DNA of 64,000 nt from Aromatoleum tolulyticum (lineage in GTDB: Bacteria; Pseudomonadota; Gammaproteobacteria; Burkholderiales; Rhodocyclaceae), in assembly GCF_900156155.1 (NCBI RefSeq), contig NZ_FTMD01000009.1, positions 1 through 64,000 of the forward strand, in the 5' to 3' direction. A model generated the notes under the pieces. That model searched no databases. It saw only the letters and a program-made list of their open reading frames with translations, and was not told where the DNA came from. The position numbers and the translations under genes were made by a program. Of this stretch, positions 15,121 through 25,402 are shown in pieces (position 1 is the stretch's first letter; the number at the start of each line of letters is the position of its first letter).

Positions 15121-15568
15121 CGCGGCGCGCTCGCGGATGCTTCGTCGAAATACGACCAGGCGGCATTCGCGCCGGCAAGCCATTCCCTGTGCCAGGTCTT
15201 CGAAAATGTCATTTCACGCTCCCGGTGTTTCGCCATCGGAAAAATGCCCGCATTCCGGATCCAGAACCCTCGCGACACACCGAGGCGTCGCGGGTCGCAT
15301 CATTGAAACGTATGGCATCCGCCTCGATGAGCGAACCAAGATTTTTCGCGAAGCATATGAATCGGCGCCGGGCCTGCGCACGACCTGCACAGGAATGGAA
15401 TGCGCATGACCGGACCACTCGATTGCGCGTGGGCACGCAGGCGCCGGTTTCCGTCCCGGAACCGATCACCGCACATATCCGATCCAGATAAGCAAATCAG
15501 ATCTAATTCGTTCAGTCCGGCCCGGGCGCACGCCTACCATTTGCTCCATATCGTCAGTGGAGCGCCTC
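15121..15568. promoter_or_regulatory. Divergent control region upstream of the taurine-type aminotransferase
   Basis: About 450 bases without a supportable gene. Small frames here have no domain. The segment 15480-15520 is AT-richer and contains AAATCAGATCTAATTCG, a plausible promoter area for the plus-strand aminotransferase/tau run. No sigma-54 element with correct spacing was found. Confidence 0.45.
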
Positions 15569-16921
15569 GTGACCGAATTTCTCACCCTCCGGCCCCGGGC
15601 CACGCCGCCGGACCACCCGGCCACCCGGCTCGACAACTACTGGCTGCCTTTCACGCCCAACCGGGATTTCAAGCGCGAGCCGCGGCTCTTTTCCCGCGCG
15701 TCCGGCATGTATTACTTCGACCCGCAGGGGCGGCCGGTCATCGACGGCGCATCCGGTCTGTTCGCCACCGCCGCGGGTCATGCCCGCACTGAAATTGCCG
15801 ACGCCGTTCATCGCCAGCTGAGCGAACTCGACTTCACTCCCAGCTTCTACCGCAGCCATCCGCTCGCGTTCGAGGCGGCCAGCCGGATCGCCGGGCTGCT
15901 GCCGACCGGGCTCGACCGGGTGTTCTTCGTCAATTCGGGTTCGGAGGCGGTCGACAGCGCGATGAAGATCGCGCTCGCCTACCATCGCGCACGCGGCGAG
16001 GGGCGCCGCACGCTGTTCGTGAGCCGCGAGCGCGCCTATCACGGGGTCAATTTCGGCGGCGTCGCGCTGTCCGGCCTGGTGAACAACCGCCGCGCCTTCG
16101 CCAATGCCGGCCCGGATGCGGTCCACATGCGCCACACCTGGCTGGCGCAGAACGCCTTCAGCCGCGGCCAGCCGGAACACGGCGCGGACCTCGCCGACGA
16201 CCTGCTGCGCCTGATCGAGCTGCACGGGGCCGAGACGATCGCCGCCGTGTTCGTCGAACCGATCGCGGGATCGACCGGCGTGCTCGTTCCGCCGAAGGGT
16301 TATCTCGAACGCCTGCGCGCGATCTGCGACCGCCACGGCCTGCTGCTCGTCTTCGACGAGGTGATCTGCGGCTTCGGGCGCACCGGCAAGGCGTTTGCCG
16401 CGCAGAGTTTCGGCGTGCGCCCCGACATCATCACGATGGCCAAGGCGATCACCAACGGCGCCCAGCCGATGGGCGCGGTGGCGGTCGACCGCCGCATCCA
16501 TGACGCCGTAATCGATGCGGCGCCGGACGATGCCATCGAATTCTTCCACGGCTACACCTGGAGCGCTCACCCCGCCGCGTGCGCCGCGTGCATCGCCAGT
16601 CTCGACATCTATGAACGGGAGAATCTGTTCGCCCGCGGCGAAGCGCTCGCCCCTATCTTCGAGACTCGGCTGCACGCGCTGCGCGACCTGCCGGTGGTGG
16701 CCGACATCCGCAACTACGGTCTGCTCGCCGGCATCGACCTGAAGCCCGCCGACAAGCCGGGACAGCGCGGCTACGCGGTGCAGAAAGCCTTGTTCGACGC
16801 CGGCCTGCATCTCAAGACCACCGGCGACGCGGCCATCCTCGCGCCGGCGCTGGTCGCGCAGCCCGCCCACCTGGACGAGATCTTCGACGTTCTCCGTCGG
16901 GTCCTCGCCCGCCAATCCTGA
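15569..16921 (+). CDS. Omega-amino acid (taurine/beta-alanine)-pyruvate aminotransferase
   Basis: A class-III PLP aminotransferase of 450 residues with LDNYWLPFTPNRDFK near the start, as in omega-amino-acid:pyruvate transaminases. It also has FVNSGSEAVDSA (phosphate binding), FDEVICGFGRTG (Asp holding PLP) and the Schiff-base Lys292 in TMAKAITNGAQPMG. In this context (tauABC directly downstream, xsc in the same island) its likely job is taurine + pyruvate -> sulfoacetaldehyde + alanine. Sequence alone would equally allow beta-alanine or hypotaurine. The start is taken as GTG 15569, since TGGAG lies six bases ahead; a longer GTG start at 15557 is possible. Confidence 0.88.
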   Translation: MTEFLTLRPRATPPDHPATRLDNYWLPFTPNRDFKREPRLFSRASGMYYFDPQGRPVIDGASGLFATAAGHARTEIADAVHRQLSELDFTPSFYRSHPLAFEAASRIAGLLPTGLDRVFFVNSGSEAVDSAMKIALAYHRARGEGRRTLFVSRERAYHGVNFGGVALSGLVNNRRAFANAGPDAVHMRHTWLAQNAFSRGQPEHGADLADDLLRLIELHGAETIAAVFVEPIAGSTGVLVPPKGYLERLRAICDRHGLLLVFDEVICGFGRTGKAFAAQSFGVRPDIITMAKAITNGAQPMGAVAVDRRIHDAVIDAAPDDAIEFFHGYTWSAHPAACAACIASLDIYERENLFARGEALAPIFETRLHALRDLPVVADIRNYGLLAGIDLKPADKPGQRGYAVQKALFDAGLHLKTTGDAAILAPALVAQPAHLDEIFDVLRRVLARQS

Positions 16922-16955
16922 ATCGACCGCAATGGTTCTTCGCAAAGGTGCCCCC

Positions 16956-17969
16956 ATGACCGACAGACGCCACTTCCTGCTCGCCCTCGCGGCGACCTCC
17001 GCCCTCCTTTCCGCGCCGGGCTTCGCCGCGCAGAAGGAGGTCACCATCGCCTACCAGGACATGCTGGTGCCGTGGCGTGTGGCCCACGCGGCCGGGGAAA
17101 TCGAGAAGGCGACGGGTTACAAGATCAATTTCCGCCAGTTCGGCGGCGGCGGAGACGTGATCCGTGCGCTCGCCTCCGGTCAGGTGCACATCGGCGAAGC
17201 CGGTTCCGCGCCGATCGCCGCCGGCATCTCGCAGGGCCTGCCGGTCGAGCTGTTCTGGATTCTCGACGACATCAACGATGCGGAAGCGCTCGTCGTGCGC
17301 AACGGCAGCGGCGTCGCGAGCCTCGCCGACCTGAGGGGCAAGAAGATCGGCGTGCCCTTCACCTCCACCACCCATTTCCACACGCTGGTCGCGCTCGATC
17401 ACGCGAAGCTGAACCCCAACGACGTCAAGATCGTGAACCTGCGCCCGCCCGAAGTGGCCGCCGCGTGGGAGCGTGGCGACATCGACGCGACCTTCATCTG
17501 GGAACCGGTGCTGTCGAAGGTCAAGGCAGGCGGCAAGCAATTGATCACGTCCGGCGAGATCTCGAAGCAGACCGGCAAATCGACCTTCGACGGCATCGTC
17601 GTGAACCGCGACTGGGCGAAGGACAACGCCGAATTCGTCGCGCAGTTCACGAAGATCCTCGCCGTGGCCGACGAGCGTTATCGCCGCGACAAGGCCAGGT
17701 GGACCAGCACCTCGTCCGAAGCCGCGGCGATCGCGAAGATCACCGGGGCGAAGGCCGAGGACGTACCGGCCGGCCTGGCGCTGTATCGTTTTCCCAGCGC
17801 CAGCGAACAGGCGTCACCGACCTGGCTCGGCGGCGGCAAGGCGAGCGGCGCGGCGGCTTCGCTCGCGGCCACCGCGGCCTTCCTGAAGAGCCAGGGCACG
17901 ATCGCCAACGTGCTGCCGGATTATTCGGTCGGCGTGAATCCGAAATACGCCGAGAAGGCGGCGCAGTGA
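16956..17969 (+). CDS. tauA: Taurine ABC transporter, periplasmic binding protein
   Basis: The 337-residue SsuA/TauA-type binding protein has a signal peptide ([21 protein letters not shown]) and family motifs [38 protein letters not shown] and [12 protein letters not shown], closest in feel to TauA. ATG 16956 is preceded by AAAGGTG at suitable distance; an ATG at 16932 is less likely. It is the first gene of tauABC, with its stop overlapping tauB by four bases. Taurine is the expected ligand because of the upstream aminotransferase, but other C2 sulfonates cannot be excluded. Confidence 0.9.
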   Translation: MTDRRHFLLALAATSALLSAPGFAAQKEVTIAYQDMLVPWRVAHAAGEIEKATGYKINFRQFGGGGDVIRALASGQVHIGEAGSAPIAAGISQGLPVELFWILDDINDAEALVVRNGSGVASLADLRGKKIGVPFTSTTHFHTLVALDHAKLNPNDVKIVNLRPPEVAAAWERGDIDATFIWEPVLSKVKAGGKQLITSGEISKQTGKSTFDGIVVNRDWAKDNAEFVAQFTKILAVADERYRRDKARWTSTSSEAAAIAKITGAKAEDVPAGLALYRFPSASEQASPTWLGGGKASGAAASLAATAAFLKSQGTIANVLPDYSVGVNPKYAEKAAQ

Positions 17970-18847
17970 GTGCCAACCAGCCGCTGCGCGCCGGATTCGA
18001 ACGGCACGCAGTGCCCGCCGCGGTGCCCGAAATGGCGGCGGAAGAACCGGCGCGCAGCACGCTGTCGATCCGCGGTCTGTCGGTGCGCTTTGCGAACAAG
18101 CGTGCCGCGGCCGGGCATGCGACGCTTGCGCTGGCGGGCGTCGATCTCGATCTGCGCGACGGCGATTTCGTCGTCGCGCTGGGCGCCTCGGGTTGCGGCA
18201 AGACGACGCTGCTGTCGTGCATCGCCGGCTTCATCCAGCCTTCCGCCGGCGAGATCCTGCTCAACGGCAGGCCGATCGCGGGGCCGGGCGCCGACCGCGG
18301 CGTGGTGTTCCAGAAGCACGCCCTGATGCCGTGGTTGTCGGTGCGCGGCAACGTCGAGTTCGGGCTGCGCATGCGCGGCGTGGATGCGGCCACGCGCCGC
18401 AGCACCGCCCTCGACAAGCTGTGCGCCGTGGGACTGGAGGCCGTTGCCGAACGGCCGGTCTACCAGCTTTCCGGCGGCATGCAGCAGCGCGTCGGCCTCG
18501 CCCGCACGCTCGCGTCCAATCCCGACGTGCTGCTGATGGACGAGCCCTTCGGCGCACTCGACGCGCTCACGCGCGAGCAGGTGCAGGAGCTGGTCCTGCG
18601 GCTGTGGGCGAGCGAGCGCAAGATCGTGTTCTTCATCACCCACGACGTCGAGGAAGCCCTGTTCCTCGCCACGCGCCTGATCGTCATGAGCCCGTCGCCG
18701 GGCCGCATCGTGCGCAGCTTCGACCTGCCCTTCTCGCGCCGGTACGTGGAATGCGGCGACGCGCGCAAGGTGAAGTCCGATCCCGAATTCATCGAATGGC
18801 GCGAACGCATCATCGCGCTGATCCACGCCAATGGCGAGGCCGCATGA
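17966..18847 (+). CDS. tauB: Taurine ABC transporter, ATPase
   Basis: The 293-residue ABC ATPase has Walker [10 protein letters not shown] at 73-81, Q-loop [11 protein letters not shown], signature [15 protein letters not shown], Walker [13 protein letters not shown] and switch His in [11 protein letters not shown]. It starts at GTG 17966, overlapping the tauA stop (GTGA). The roughly 30 N-terminal residues before the ABC domain are longer than usual. It energises import through TauC at the inner membrane. Confidence 0.93.
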   Translation: MSANQPLRAGFERHAVPAAVPEMAAEEPARSTLSIRGLSVRFANKRAAAGHATLALAGVDLDLRDGDFVVALGASGCGKTTLLSCIAGFIQPSAGEILLNGRPIAGPGADRGVVFQKHALMPWLSVRGNVEFGLRMRGVDAATRRSTALDKLCAVGLEAVAERPVYQLSGGMQQRVGLARTLASNPDVLLMDEPFGALDALTREQVQELVLRLWASERKIVFFITHDVEEALFLATRLIVMSPSPGRIVRSFDLPFSRRYVECGDARKVKSDPEFIEWRERIIALIHANGEAA

Positions 18848-19713
18848 GCAAGGCAATGACCGTCCTTCCATTCCCTGCAGCCCCCGACCGGATCGACCAC
18901 GCCGGAGCAGCACTGCCGCCCGCGCAGACGCACCGTTTTCCCGACACCCGGCGCGCGCTCGGCGCCTCGCTCGCGGCGGTCGGCGCGCTGTTCTCGCTGT
19001 GGTGGTTCGCCACCGCGAGCGGCTGGATACCCCCGCTGGTGCTGCCGGCGCCTTCCGCGATCCTGGAGGCGCTGGTCGCGGCCCACCGGGGCGAGCTGCA
19101 GGGCGGGCGGACCCTGCTCGAGCACTTCCTGTGGAGCTTCGGGCGCGTGCTCGCGGGCTTCCTGCTCGCCTGCGCGACCGCGGTGCCGATCGGCATCCTG
19201 ATGGGTGTGTCGCGGACCGCGCGCGGGGTCTTCGACCCGCCGATCGAGTTCTACCGTCCGCTGCCGCCGCTCGCCTACCTGCCCCTGATCGTGATCTGGT
19301 TCGGCATCGAGGAGACCGCGAAGGTGCTGCTGATCTATCTCGCCTGCTTCGCGCCGCTCGCGGTATCCGCCCGCGCCGGCGTGCGTTCGGCGCAGCCCGA
19401 GCAGATCAATGCCGCACTGTCGCTGGGCGCGACGCGCCTGCAGGTGGTGCGCCACGTGATCCTGCCCGCGGCGCTGCCGGAGATCCTGACCGGGATGCGC
19501 ATCGCCATCGGCTTCGGCTGGACCACGCTGGTCGCCGCCGAACTGGTCGCGGCGACGGTCGGGCTCGGCCAGCTCGTCATGAACGCGTCGAACTTCCTGC
19601 GTACCGACGTGGTGCTGATGGGCATCCTCGTGATCGGCGCGGTCGCGTGGGTGTTCGACCTCGGCATGCGCATCCTCGAATCCCGCCTCCTGCCGTGGAA
19701 GGGGCATGTCTGA
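18844..19713 (+). CDS. tauC: Taurine ABC transporter, permease
   Basis: The 289-residue inner-membrane permease of the SsuC/TauC type has about six hydrophobic segments and the EAA loop near 200 ([20 protein letters not shown]). ATG 18844 overlaps the tauB stop (ATGA). The extra N-terminal 35 polar residues are common in TauC. Last gene of the plus-strand run, it faces the convergent acyl-CoA synthetase gene across 72 bases without a clear terminator. Confidence 0.92.
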   Translation: MSKAMTVLPFPAAPDRIDHAGAALPPAQTHRFPDTRRALGASLAAVGALFSLWWFATASGWIPPLVLPAPSAILEALVAAHRGELQGGRTLLEHFLWSFGRVLAGFLLACATAVPIGILMGVSRTARGVFDPPIEFYRPLPPLAYLPLIVIWFGIEETAKVLLIYLACFAPLAVSARAGVRSAQPEQINAALSLGATRLQVVRHVILPAALPEILTGMRIAIGFGWTTLVAAELVAATVGLGQLVMNASNFLRTDVVLMGILVIGAVAWVFDLGMRILESRLLPWKGHV

Positions 19714-19785
19714 CGGCTTCGGATGACGAGCGGGCGCGGACGCGGCCGGACGTCATCGAGAGTGAGTTCGGCCCGGGAAAACCAC

Positions 19786-21360
19786 TCAGGCCGTAACGCC
19801 GTCGAGCAGCTTCAGGCGCTGCACCTTCCCGGACGGCCCCTTGGGCAGCGCCTGCACGATGCGGATCGCACGCGGCGTCTTGAACGGTCCGAGTTCGACG
19901 CGGCAAAAACCCTGCAGCTCCGCTTCACTGCTGGACGCGCCGGGCCGGAGCACCACGGCGGCCTCGATCTCCTGTCCGTAGGCCGGATCGGGAACGCCCA
20001 CGGCGGCCGCTTCGAGCACCCCCGGGTGCCGCAACAGCGCCTCGTCGATCTCGCGCGGCGCGATGTTCTCGCCGCCCTTGATGATGAGTTCCTTCAAACG
20101 TCCGGTGATGAAGTAGAAACCGTCCGCATCGCGGTAGCCCAGGTCGCCGGTGCGCAGCCAGCCGTCGTCGCCCAGACCCTTCGCCGTCTCGTCCGGCGCC
20201 TTGTAGTAGCCGAGCATGACGTTGTCGCCGCGGATCTGGATCTCGCCCGGCACGCCGTCGCGCACCGGTCGGCCGGTCGCCGGATCGACCACCCTCGCCT
20301 CGCAGCCGAATGCCCGGCCGGGACTGCCGATGCGGCGCCGGGCCGGGTCCAGCGGATTGCTGAACACGGGCGCCGCCGTTTCGGTAAGACCCATGGTTTC
20401 GATCACGCCGATGCCGAAGCGCGCCTCGAACGCGCGGTGCAGCTCGGGTGCCAGCGGCGCGGAGGCCGAGCGGCAGAAGCGCACGCCGGCAGGCGCGGTA
20501 GTTCGATCCGGAGCATCGAGCAGGTAGGCGATCATCGTCGGCACGACGTTGAGCCAGGTGCAGCGATATTCTTCCGCGAGCCCCCAGAACGCGCCGACGC
20601 TGAAGCGACGCGGCAGCACGAGACTGCCCCCGTGCAGCAGCGGCGCGAGCGCGGTCACGATCTGCGCATTGATGTGATAGAGCGGCAGCACCGCCAATAC
20701 GCGGTCGGCCGGTCCGAGTTCATGCGCGTCGCTGACGAAGCGCGCCCCCGCCAGAACGTTGCGCTGCGACAGCACGGCCCCCTTGGGCCGTCCGGTGGTG
20801 CCGGAGGTGTACATCATCAGGGCCTCGCCGTCGCGCAGCGGTTCGGTCAGTGGCCACACGGCGCCGGCCGCAGCCGCATCCTCGCCCGGAACTGCATCGT
20901 CGTCGGGATCCACGACGACGACCGCGATGTGCCGCCCGATCCGCGCCAGCGCGTCTTCGAGCGTTGCGCGCTGGCCGGGAGCGACGAACACCACGCGACA
21001 GTCCGAATGCTCCAGCACGTAGGCGAGCTGCTGCGGCTGCGCGAGCAGGCTGAGCGGTGTCGCGACGCAGCCCGCCGCCATCGTACCGACGAACAGGCGC
21101 AGCGCCTGCAAGCCGTTGGGCAGGAATAGCCCCACGCGGTCGCCCGCTGCAAGCCCCTGACTTGCGAGAAGCGCCGCCAGCGACAGCGACGCGCGTGCCA
21201 GACGGCCGAAGCTCAGCTCGCGGCCGGTCTCGGGGCAGATCGCGTAGGTCGCGTCGGGGCGCTCCAGCGCCTGCCGTTCGAGCAGCGCGCGCACCGAACG
21301 GGGCGCCGCCCGCTCAACGGCCGTAGCGCCGCCAATAGTCGCCGAAGACGGACGCTTCAT
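19786..21360 (-). CDS. sauT: AMP-forming acyl-CoA synthetase, probable sulfoacetate-CoA ligase
   Basis: The 524-residue ANL-family ligase has phosphate loop YTSGTTGRPKG at 184-194, GWLRTGDLGYRDADGFYF, hinge GRLKELIIKGGENIAPREID and C-terminal catalytic Lys in PKGPSGKVQRLKL. Position directly after an acylating aldehyde dehydrogenase and in one operon with xsc matches the sulfoacetate route sulfoacetate -> sulfoacetyl-CoA -> sulfoacetaldehyde, so SauT is the best guess. A general short-chain acyl-CoA synthetase is the alternative. ATG 21360 lies inside the upstream gene (47-base overlap), so translation is probably coupled. Confidence 0.75.
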   Translation of the reverse strand: MKRPSSATIGGATAVERAAPRSVRALLERQALERPDATYAICPETGRELSFGRLARASLSLAALLASQGLAAGDRVGLFLPNGLQALRLFVGTMAAGCVATPLSLLAQPQQLAYVLEHSDCRVVFVAPGQRATLEDALARIGRHIAVVVVDPDDDAVPGEDAAAAGAVWPLTEPLRDGEALMMYTSGTTGRPKGAVLSQRNVLAGARFVSDAHELGPADRVLAVLPLYHINAQIVTALAPLLHGGSLVLPRRFSVGAFWGLAEEYRCTWLNVVPTMIAYLLDAPDRTTAPAGVRFCRSASAPLAPELHRAFEARFGIGVIETMGLTETAAPVFSNPLDPARRRIGSPGRAFGCEARVVDPATGRPVRDGVPGEIQIRGDNVMLGYYKAPDETAKGLGDDGWLRTGDLGYRDADGFYFITGRLKELIIKGGENIAPREIDEALLRHPGVLEAAAVGVPDPAYGQEIEAAVVLRPGASSSEAELQGFCRVELGPFKTPRAIRIVQALPKGPSGKVQRLKLLDGVTA

Positions 21361-22747
21361 CCGGCTCGCGCGCGGGAATGGTTCTGACGATGCGTGTGAC
21401 ATTGAGGAAATGACGGTAGTTGAGATTATCCGAGAAGCCGTTGCCGCCCCAGGTGCCGCAGCCCATCGAGAGCGAGAACGGCAGCCCGTTGTCGAATGCG
21501 CCGCCGACGGCGACGCAGTGGGTCTGCTCGACGATCACGCGGCACACCGGCAACTCGAAGCCCAGACGCAGCACTTCGTCCGCCGTCGCGCCATGCACGC
21601 CGACCGAATGCCCCTTGCCCTGGTACTCGTACAGGGCCCCGACCTGGGCGATCGCCGCGTCGAAGTCCGCGACGCGATACAGCGTCAGCACGGGCGAGAG
21701 CTTTTCGCCCGAGAAGGGATGATCGGGACCGACGCCCTGCTCCCGCACCAGGATGAAACGGGCGCCGGCATAGGCCGTGCGCGTCAGGCCGGCCAGCGCT
21801 GCCACCCGCGGGGCGGACTGCGCGATGAATGCGGCGTCCGCCTTGCCGCCGGGGAACATCGCGGCCTCCAGCCGTGCCTGCTCCTCCGCGGTCGCGAGCA
21901 CCCCGCCCGCCTGCGCCAGCGCCGCGAGGAGCGGTTCCCATGCGTCGCCGACGACGACGAGACTGTTCTCCGACGAGCAGCTGGTGGCGTTGTCGAAGGT
22001 CTTGGATGCCGCGATGCGCTCCGCCGTCAGCGCGAAGTCCGCGCCGGGCATGACGATCGCCGCCACGTTGCCGGCACCGACCCCCAGCGCGGGGGTGCCG
22101 CTGGCGTAGGCCGCGCGGACATTCGCCCGCGATCCGGTCGCGACGACGAGGTCGGCCTGGCGCATGAGTTCGCCCATCAGCGCTTTCGAGGCCGGCGGCG
22201 GCAGCATCTGCACGAGATCGGCCGGAACGCCGACCTTTTCCAGCTCGCGCTGCACGAAGCCGACCAGCGTCGCGCAGGTGCCCGCCCCCTTCGGCGACGG
22301 CGCGAGGATGATCGCGTTGCGCCCCTTGAGGGCGTTGATGATGTTGTTCGCCGGCGTCGCCGCCGGGTTGGTCGAGGGCGTGATCGCCGCGACGACACCG
22401 ACGGGACGGGCGATCTCGGTGATGCCGGTGGTGCGATCCTCGCTCAGGATGCCGACCGAGCGCGCGCCTTGCAGATCGCGCAACAGGCCCAGCGTCTTGC
22501 GGTGGTTCTTGCGCACCTTGTCGTCGACCTTGCCGAGGCCGGTCTCCCGCACCGCCTGCTCGGCGAGCAGGCGGTTGCGCGCGGGTTCCATGATCGCCCA
22601 GCCGGCGCCGGTGACGACGCGGTCCACGGTGTCCTGGTCGGCATCGGCAAACGCGGCCTGCGCGGCGCGGGCGCGGCGCAGCAGTTCGCCGACCACGGCA
22701 GCCTCATCACCGGCAGTGACCGCGTGCGGAGCAAGTCTGGCCGTCAC
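21314..22747 (-). CDS. sauS: CoA-acylating aldehyde dehydrogenase, probable sulfoacetaldehyde dehydrogenase
   Basis: The 477-residue ALDH-superfamily enzyme of the CoA-acylating (AdhE-N/EutE/SauS) type has the catalytic Cys257 in [12 protein letters not shown]. It also has the NAD-binding [14 protein letters not shown] at 122-135 and [11 protein letters not shown]. It should interconvert sulfoacetaldehyde + CoA + NAD(P)+ and sulfoacetyl-CoA, here most likely in the reductive direction feeding Xsc. The ATG overlaps the ssuB-like stop (ATGA). Substrate assignment rests on the neighbours; propionaldehyde- or acetaldehyde-type enzymes share the same motifs. Confidence 0.8.
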   Translation of the reverse strand: MTARLAPHAVTAGDEAAVVGELLRRARAAQAAFADADQDTVDRVVTGAGWAIMEPARNRLLAEQAVRETGLGKVDDKVRKNHRKTLGLLRDLQGARSVGILSEDRTTGITEIARPVGVVAAITPSTNPAATPANNIINALKGRNAIILAPSPKGAGTCATLVGFVQRELEKVGVPADLVQMLPPPASKALMGELMRQADLVVATGSRANVRAAYASGTPALGVGAGNVAAIVMPGADFALTAERIAASKTFDNATSCSSENSLVVVGDAWEPLLAALAQAGGVLATAEEQARLEAAMFPGGKADAAFIAQSAPRVAALAGLTRTAYAGARFILVREQGVGPDHPFSGEKLSPVLTLYRVADFDAAIAQVGALYEYQGKGHSVGVHGATADEVLRLGFELPVCRVIVEQTHCVAVGGAFDNGLPFSLSMGCGTWGGNGFSDNLNYRHFLNVTRIVRTIPAREPDEASVFGDYWRRYGR

Positions 22748-23526
22748 GATTCCCGAGCCTCCCGGGCGAGCACCCGATGCAGCACCTCGCCCTCGAGTTC
22801 GGCGAAGGCCCCGTCACCGCGCTCGCGCGGGCGCGGCAGGGGAATGCGCAGATCGAGCGCGATCGCGCCGTTCTCGATGAGGATGACGCGGTCGGCGAGC
22901 GTGACGGCCTCCGCGACGTCGTGGGTCACGAGCAGCGCGGTGAAGCCCTGCTGTCGCCACAACCGCTCGATCAGCCCCTGCATCTCGATGCGCGTGAGCG
23001 CGTCCAGCGCCCCGAGCGGCTCGTCCAGCAGGAGCAGCCGCGGCGAATGCACGAGCGCCCGCGCCAGCGCGACGCGCTGCTTCTGGCCGCCCGACAGCAC
23101 CGCCGGCCAGTCGTCTGCGCGTTCGGCGAGCCCCACGTCAGCGAGCGCCGCGCGCGCCAGCGGGCGCCAATCGCCGGGCAGGCCCAGTCCGACGTTTTCG
23201 AGCACGGTTTTCCACGGCAGCAGCCGGGCTTCCTGGAACATGACGCGCGTGTCGGCGCCAAGGCCCCGCCGCTCGGCGTCATCGACGCGGATCGTCCCCG
23301 CGTCCGCCCGTTCGAGGCCGGCGACGTGCCGCAGCAGCGTGCTCTTGCCGCAACCGCTGCGCCCCACGATGGCGACGAATTCGCCCGGCGCGATATCGAG
23401 ATCGAGCGCGCGCAACACCTGCTGCGCGCCGTAGGCCTTCTCCAGCCCGCGGGCCGACACGGCCACGCCATGCCCCGCGCCTGCGGCCCGGCTGACGAGG
23501 TCGTATTCGAGTTCGGCAATCTGCAT
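22744..23526 (-). CDS. Sulfonate-type ABC transporter, ATPase (SsuB-like)
   Basis: The 260-residue ABC ATPase has Walker [10 protein letters not shown] at 55-63, signature [15 protein letters not shown], Walker [13 protein letters not shown] and switch [11 protein letters not shown]. The ATG at 23526 ([10 protein letters not shown]) stands one base after the permease stop. The open frame runs 41 codons farther upstream through the permease gene without meaning. It is the third gene of a sulfonate ABC system distinct from tauABC. Confidence 0.92.
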   Translation of the reverse strand: MQIAELEYDLVSRAAGAGHGVAVSARGLEKAYGAQQVLRALDLDIAPGEFVAIVGRSGCGKSTLLRHVAGLERADAGTIRVDDAERRGLGADTRVMFQEARLLPWKTVLENVGLGLPGDWRPLARAALADVGLAERADDWPAVLSGGQKQRVALARALVHSPRLLLLDEPLGALDALTRIEMQGLIERLWRQQGFTALLVTHDVAEAVTLADRVILIENGAIALDLRIPLPRPRERGDGAFAELEGEVLHRVLAREARES

Positions 23527-23527
23527 T

Positions 23528-24322
23528 TCACGCTCCCGCACGCTGGAAATTGGGGTTCCAGCCCAGCCAATGACGCTCCAGCCCCTTCGCCGCGACGTCC
23601 GCGAGCTTCCCCAGCAGGGCATAGAGCAGGATCGCCAGCACCACGACATCCGTCTGGAAGAATTCGCGTGCGTTCATCGCCATGTAGCCGATGCCGCTGC
23701 TGGCCGCGATCGTCTCGGCGACGATCAGCGTCAGCCACATCACCCCGAGGGCAAAGCGCACGCCGACGAGGATCGACGGCAGCGCACCGGGCAGAATCAC
23801 CTCGCGAAAAAGGCCCCAGCGGGACAAGCCGTACGCCCGCCCCATCTCGATCAACTGCCGGTCCACCGAGCGGATGCCGTGAAAGGTGTTGAGGTACACC
23901 GGGAACATCACGCCCAGTGCGATGAGGAACAGCTTGGCCTCCTCGCCGATGCCGAACCACACGATCACCAGCGGCGTCAGCGCGAGGTGCGGCACGTTGC
24001 GCACCATCTGCACCGAAGTATCGAGCAGGCGCTCCGTCAGGCGCGACGTGCCGGTCCAGAAGCCCAGCAGCAGCCCGGCGAAGGCGCCGACGGCAAAGCC
24101 GCCGAATGCCCGCGCGCAGCTCACCTTGAGGTGCGCCCACAGTTCGCCGGAAGCGCTCAGCTGGATCAGCGCGCGGCCGATGTCGAGCGGCGCCGGCAGC
24201 ACGCGCGAAGCTATCCAGCCGAACGAGGTGCCGGCCTGCCAGCCGAGCAGGAGCCCCACGGGCAGAAGCCAGGGAACGAGTCTGTGCAGGAATGCAGGAG
24301 TCACGGTCTTCATCGAATTCAT
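23528..24322 (-). CDS. Sulfonate-type ABC transporter, permease (SsuC-like)
   Basis: The 264-residue permease has about six hydrophobic segments and an EAA loop ([20 protein letters not shown]). The segment [20 protein letters not shown] is typical for SsuC/TauC proteins. Two starts are possible: ATG 24322, taken here, and 24313. The open frame reaches far upstream through the binding-protein gene but without homology there. It pairs with the ATPase and binding protein on either side. Confidence 0.92.
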   Translation of the reverse strand: MNSMKTVTPAFLHRLVPWLLPVGLLLGWQAGTSFGWIASRVLPAPLDIGRALIQLSASGELWAHLKVSCARAFGGFAVGAFAGLLLGFWTGTSRLTERLLDTSVQMVRNVPHLALTPLVIVWFGIGEEAKLFLIALGVMFPVYLNTFHGIRSVDRQLIEMGRAYGLSRWGLFREVILPGALPSILVGVRFALGVMWLTLIVAETIAASSGIGYMAMNAREFFQTDVVVLAILLYALLGKLADVAAKGLERHWLGWNPNFQRAGA

Positions 24323-24386
24323 CCCGAGAGCGTTGCGCGGGCGGCGGCGGAACGACCTGCGCGCCGCGCCGCCGTCGTGCGTACGC

Positions 24387-25358
24387 CTATCGCAGTCCCT
24401 TCCAGATGTCGTTCTCACGCACGTCGAGCTTCTTCGACAGCAGCTTCTCCGTCGTGAAGGCGTCGGCGATGCCCTGCTGTTCCGCGAGCGCCGTGTCGTC
24501 GACCAGCGCAACGGCATAGCTGCGGCGCCCGTTCGCGACCTCCACCGTCGCGGTATCGAGGCCGATGAGCGGCGCATGGACCTGGGCGGCGTCCTTCGGA
24601 TTCTTCTTGATCCATTCGCCCGTCTCGCGCAGCTGCTCGAAGACCTTCTGCAGCACGTCGGGACGGCGCTGCGCGTAGGTCGTCGAGGCGAGGTAGAAAC
24701 GGCGGTAGCCAACGTCGGCGTACGACCCGTCGGCCACGATCCGCGCACCGCTCTTCGCCTGCACCGTCGCGAGGAAGGGATCCCAGATCGCCCATGCGTC
24801 GATCGCGCCTTTCTCGAACGCCGCGCGGCCGTCGGCCGGCTGCAGGTAGGCCGCCTCGACATCGGTGAAGCGCAGACCGGACTTCTCCAGCGACTGCAGC
24901 AGCAGGTTGTGCGCCCCCGCGGCCTTCGCGACGCCCACCTTGCGGCCCTTGAGGTCCGCAACCGTGCGGATCGGCGAGTCCTTCGGCACGACGATGGCCT
25001 GCGCGCTCGGCGACGGCGTCTCCTGCGCCAGATAGGTCAGCTTCGCGCCCGCCGCCTGGGCGAACAGCGGCACCGTCTCGGCGACGTCGGCGGACAGGTC
25101 GATGCTGCCCACATTGACCCCTTCGAGCAGCGGCAGCCCGGACGAGAATTCGTGCCACTGCACCTTCACGCCCAGCGGCGCGAGCGCCTTCTCCAGCGTG
25201 CCCTGCCCTTTCAGGATGATCAGGATGCTCGAGGATTTCTGATAGCCGATGCGCAGCACGTCCTCGGCCGCGGCGGCAGGCTGGGCGGCGAGCGCGAGGC
25301 CGAAACCCAGCGCGGCCAGCAGGCGGCGCTTCAGGGCGCCGGTGTGGATGATCTTCAT
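24387..25358 (-). CDS. Sulfonate-type ABC transporter, periplasmic binding protein (SsuA-like)
   Basis: The 323-residue binding protein has a signal peptide (RRLLAALGFGLALAAQPAAAA) followed by VLRIGYQKSSSILIILKGQG, the classic SsuA opening. GRKVGVAKAAGAHNLL and DAWAIWDPFLATVQ follow. ATG 25358 has CGGAG ahead. It lies between xsc and the permease gene. With sauST downstream, sulfoacetate or a broad range of alkanesulfonates is a likely ligand. No SsuD/SsuE monooxygenase is present, which argues against the classic sulfur-scavenging role. Confidence 0.92.
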   Translation of the reverse strand: MKIIHTGALKRRLLAALGFGLALAAQPAAAAEDVLRIGYQKSSSILIILKGQGTLEKALAPLGVKVQWHEFSSGLPLLEGVNVGSIDLSADVAETVPLFAQAAGAKLTYLAQETPSPSAQAIVVPKDSPIRTVADLKGRKVGVAKAAGAHNLLLQSLEKSGLRFTDVEAAYLQPADGRAAFEKGAIDAWAIWDPFLATVQAKSGARIVADGSYADVGYRRFYLASTTYAQRRPDVLQKVFEQLRETGEWIKKNPKDAAQVHAPLIGLDTATVEVANGRRSYAVALVDDTALAEQQGIADAFTTEKLLSKKLDVRENDIWKGLR

Positions 25359-25402
25359 GAGAATGCTCCGGTCAGTTTGCGAAATGTCTTGCTGCGGGTC
25401 GT

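Noticed and set aside
15181-15215. A sigma-54 type promoter (TGGCAC...TTGC) near the DUF2325 gene
   Set aside because: The two boxes are separated by about ten bases instead of five, so the -24/-12 geometry is wrong.
22744-25358. Classic SsuEADCB sulfur-scavenging operon
   Set aside because: No SsuD monooxygenase or SsuE flavin reductase is present and the ABC genes are embedded with xsc and sauST, so a catabolic sulfonate role is preferred.
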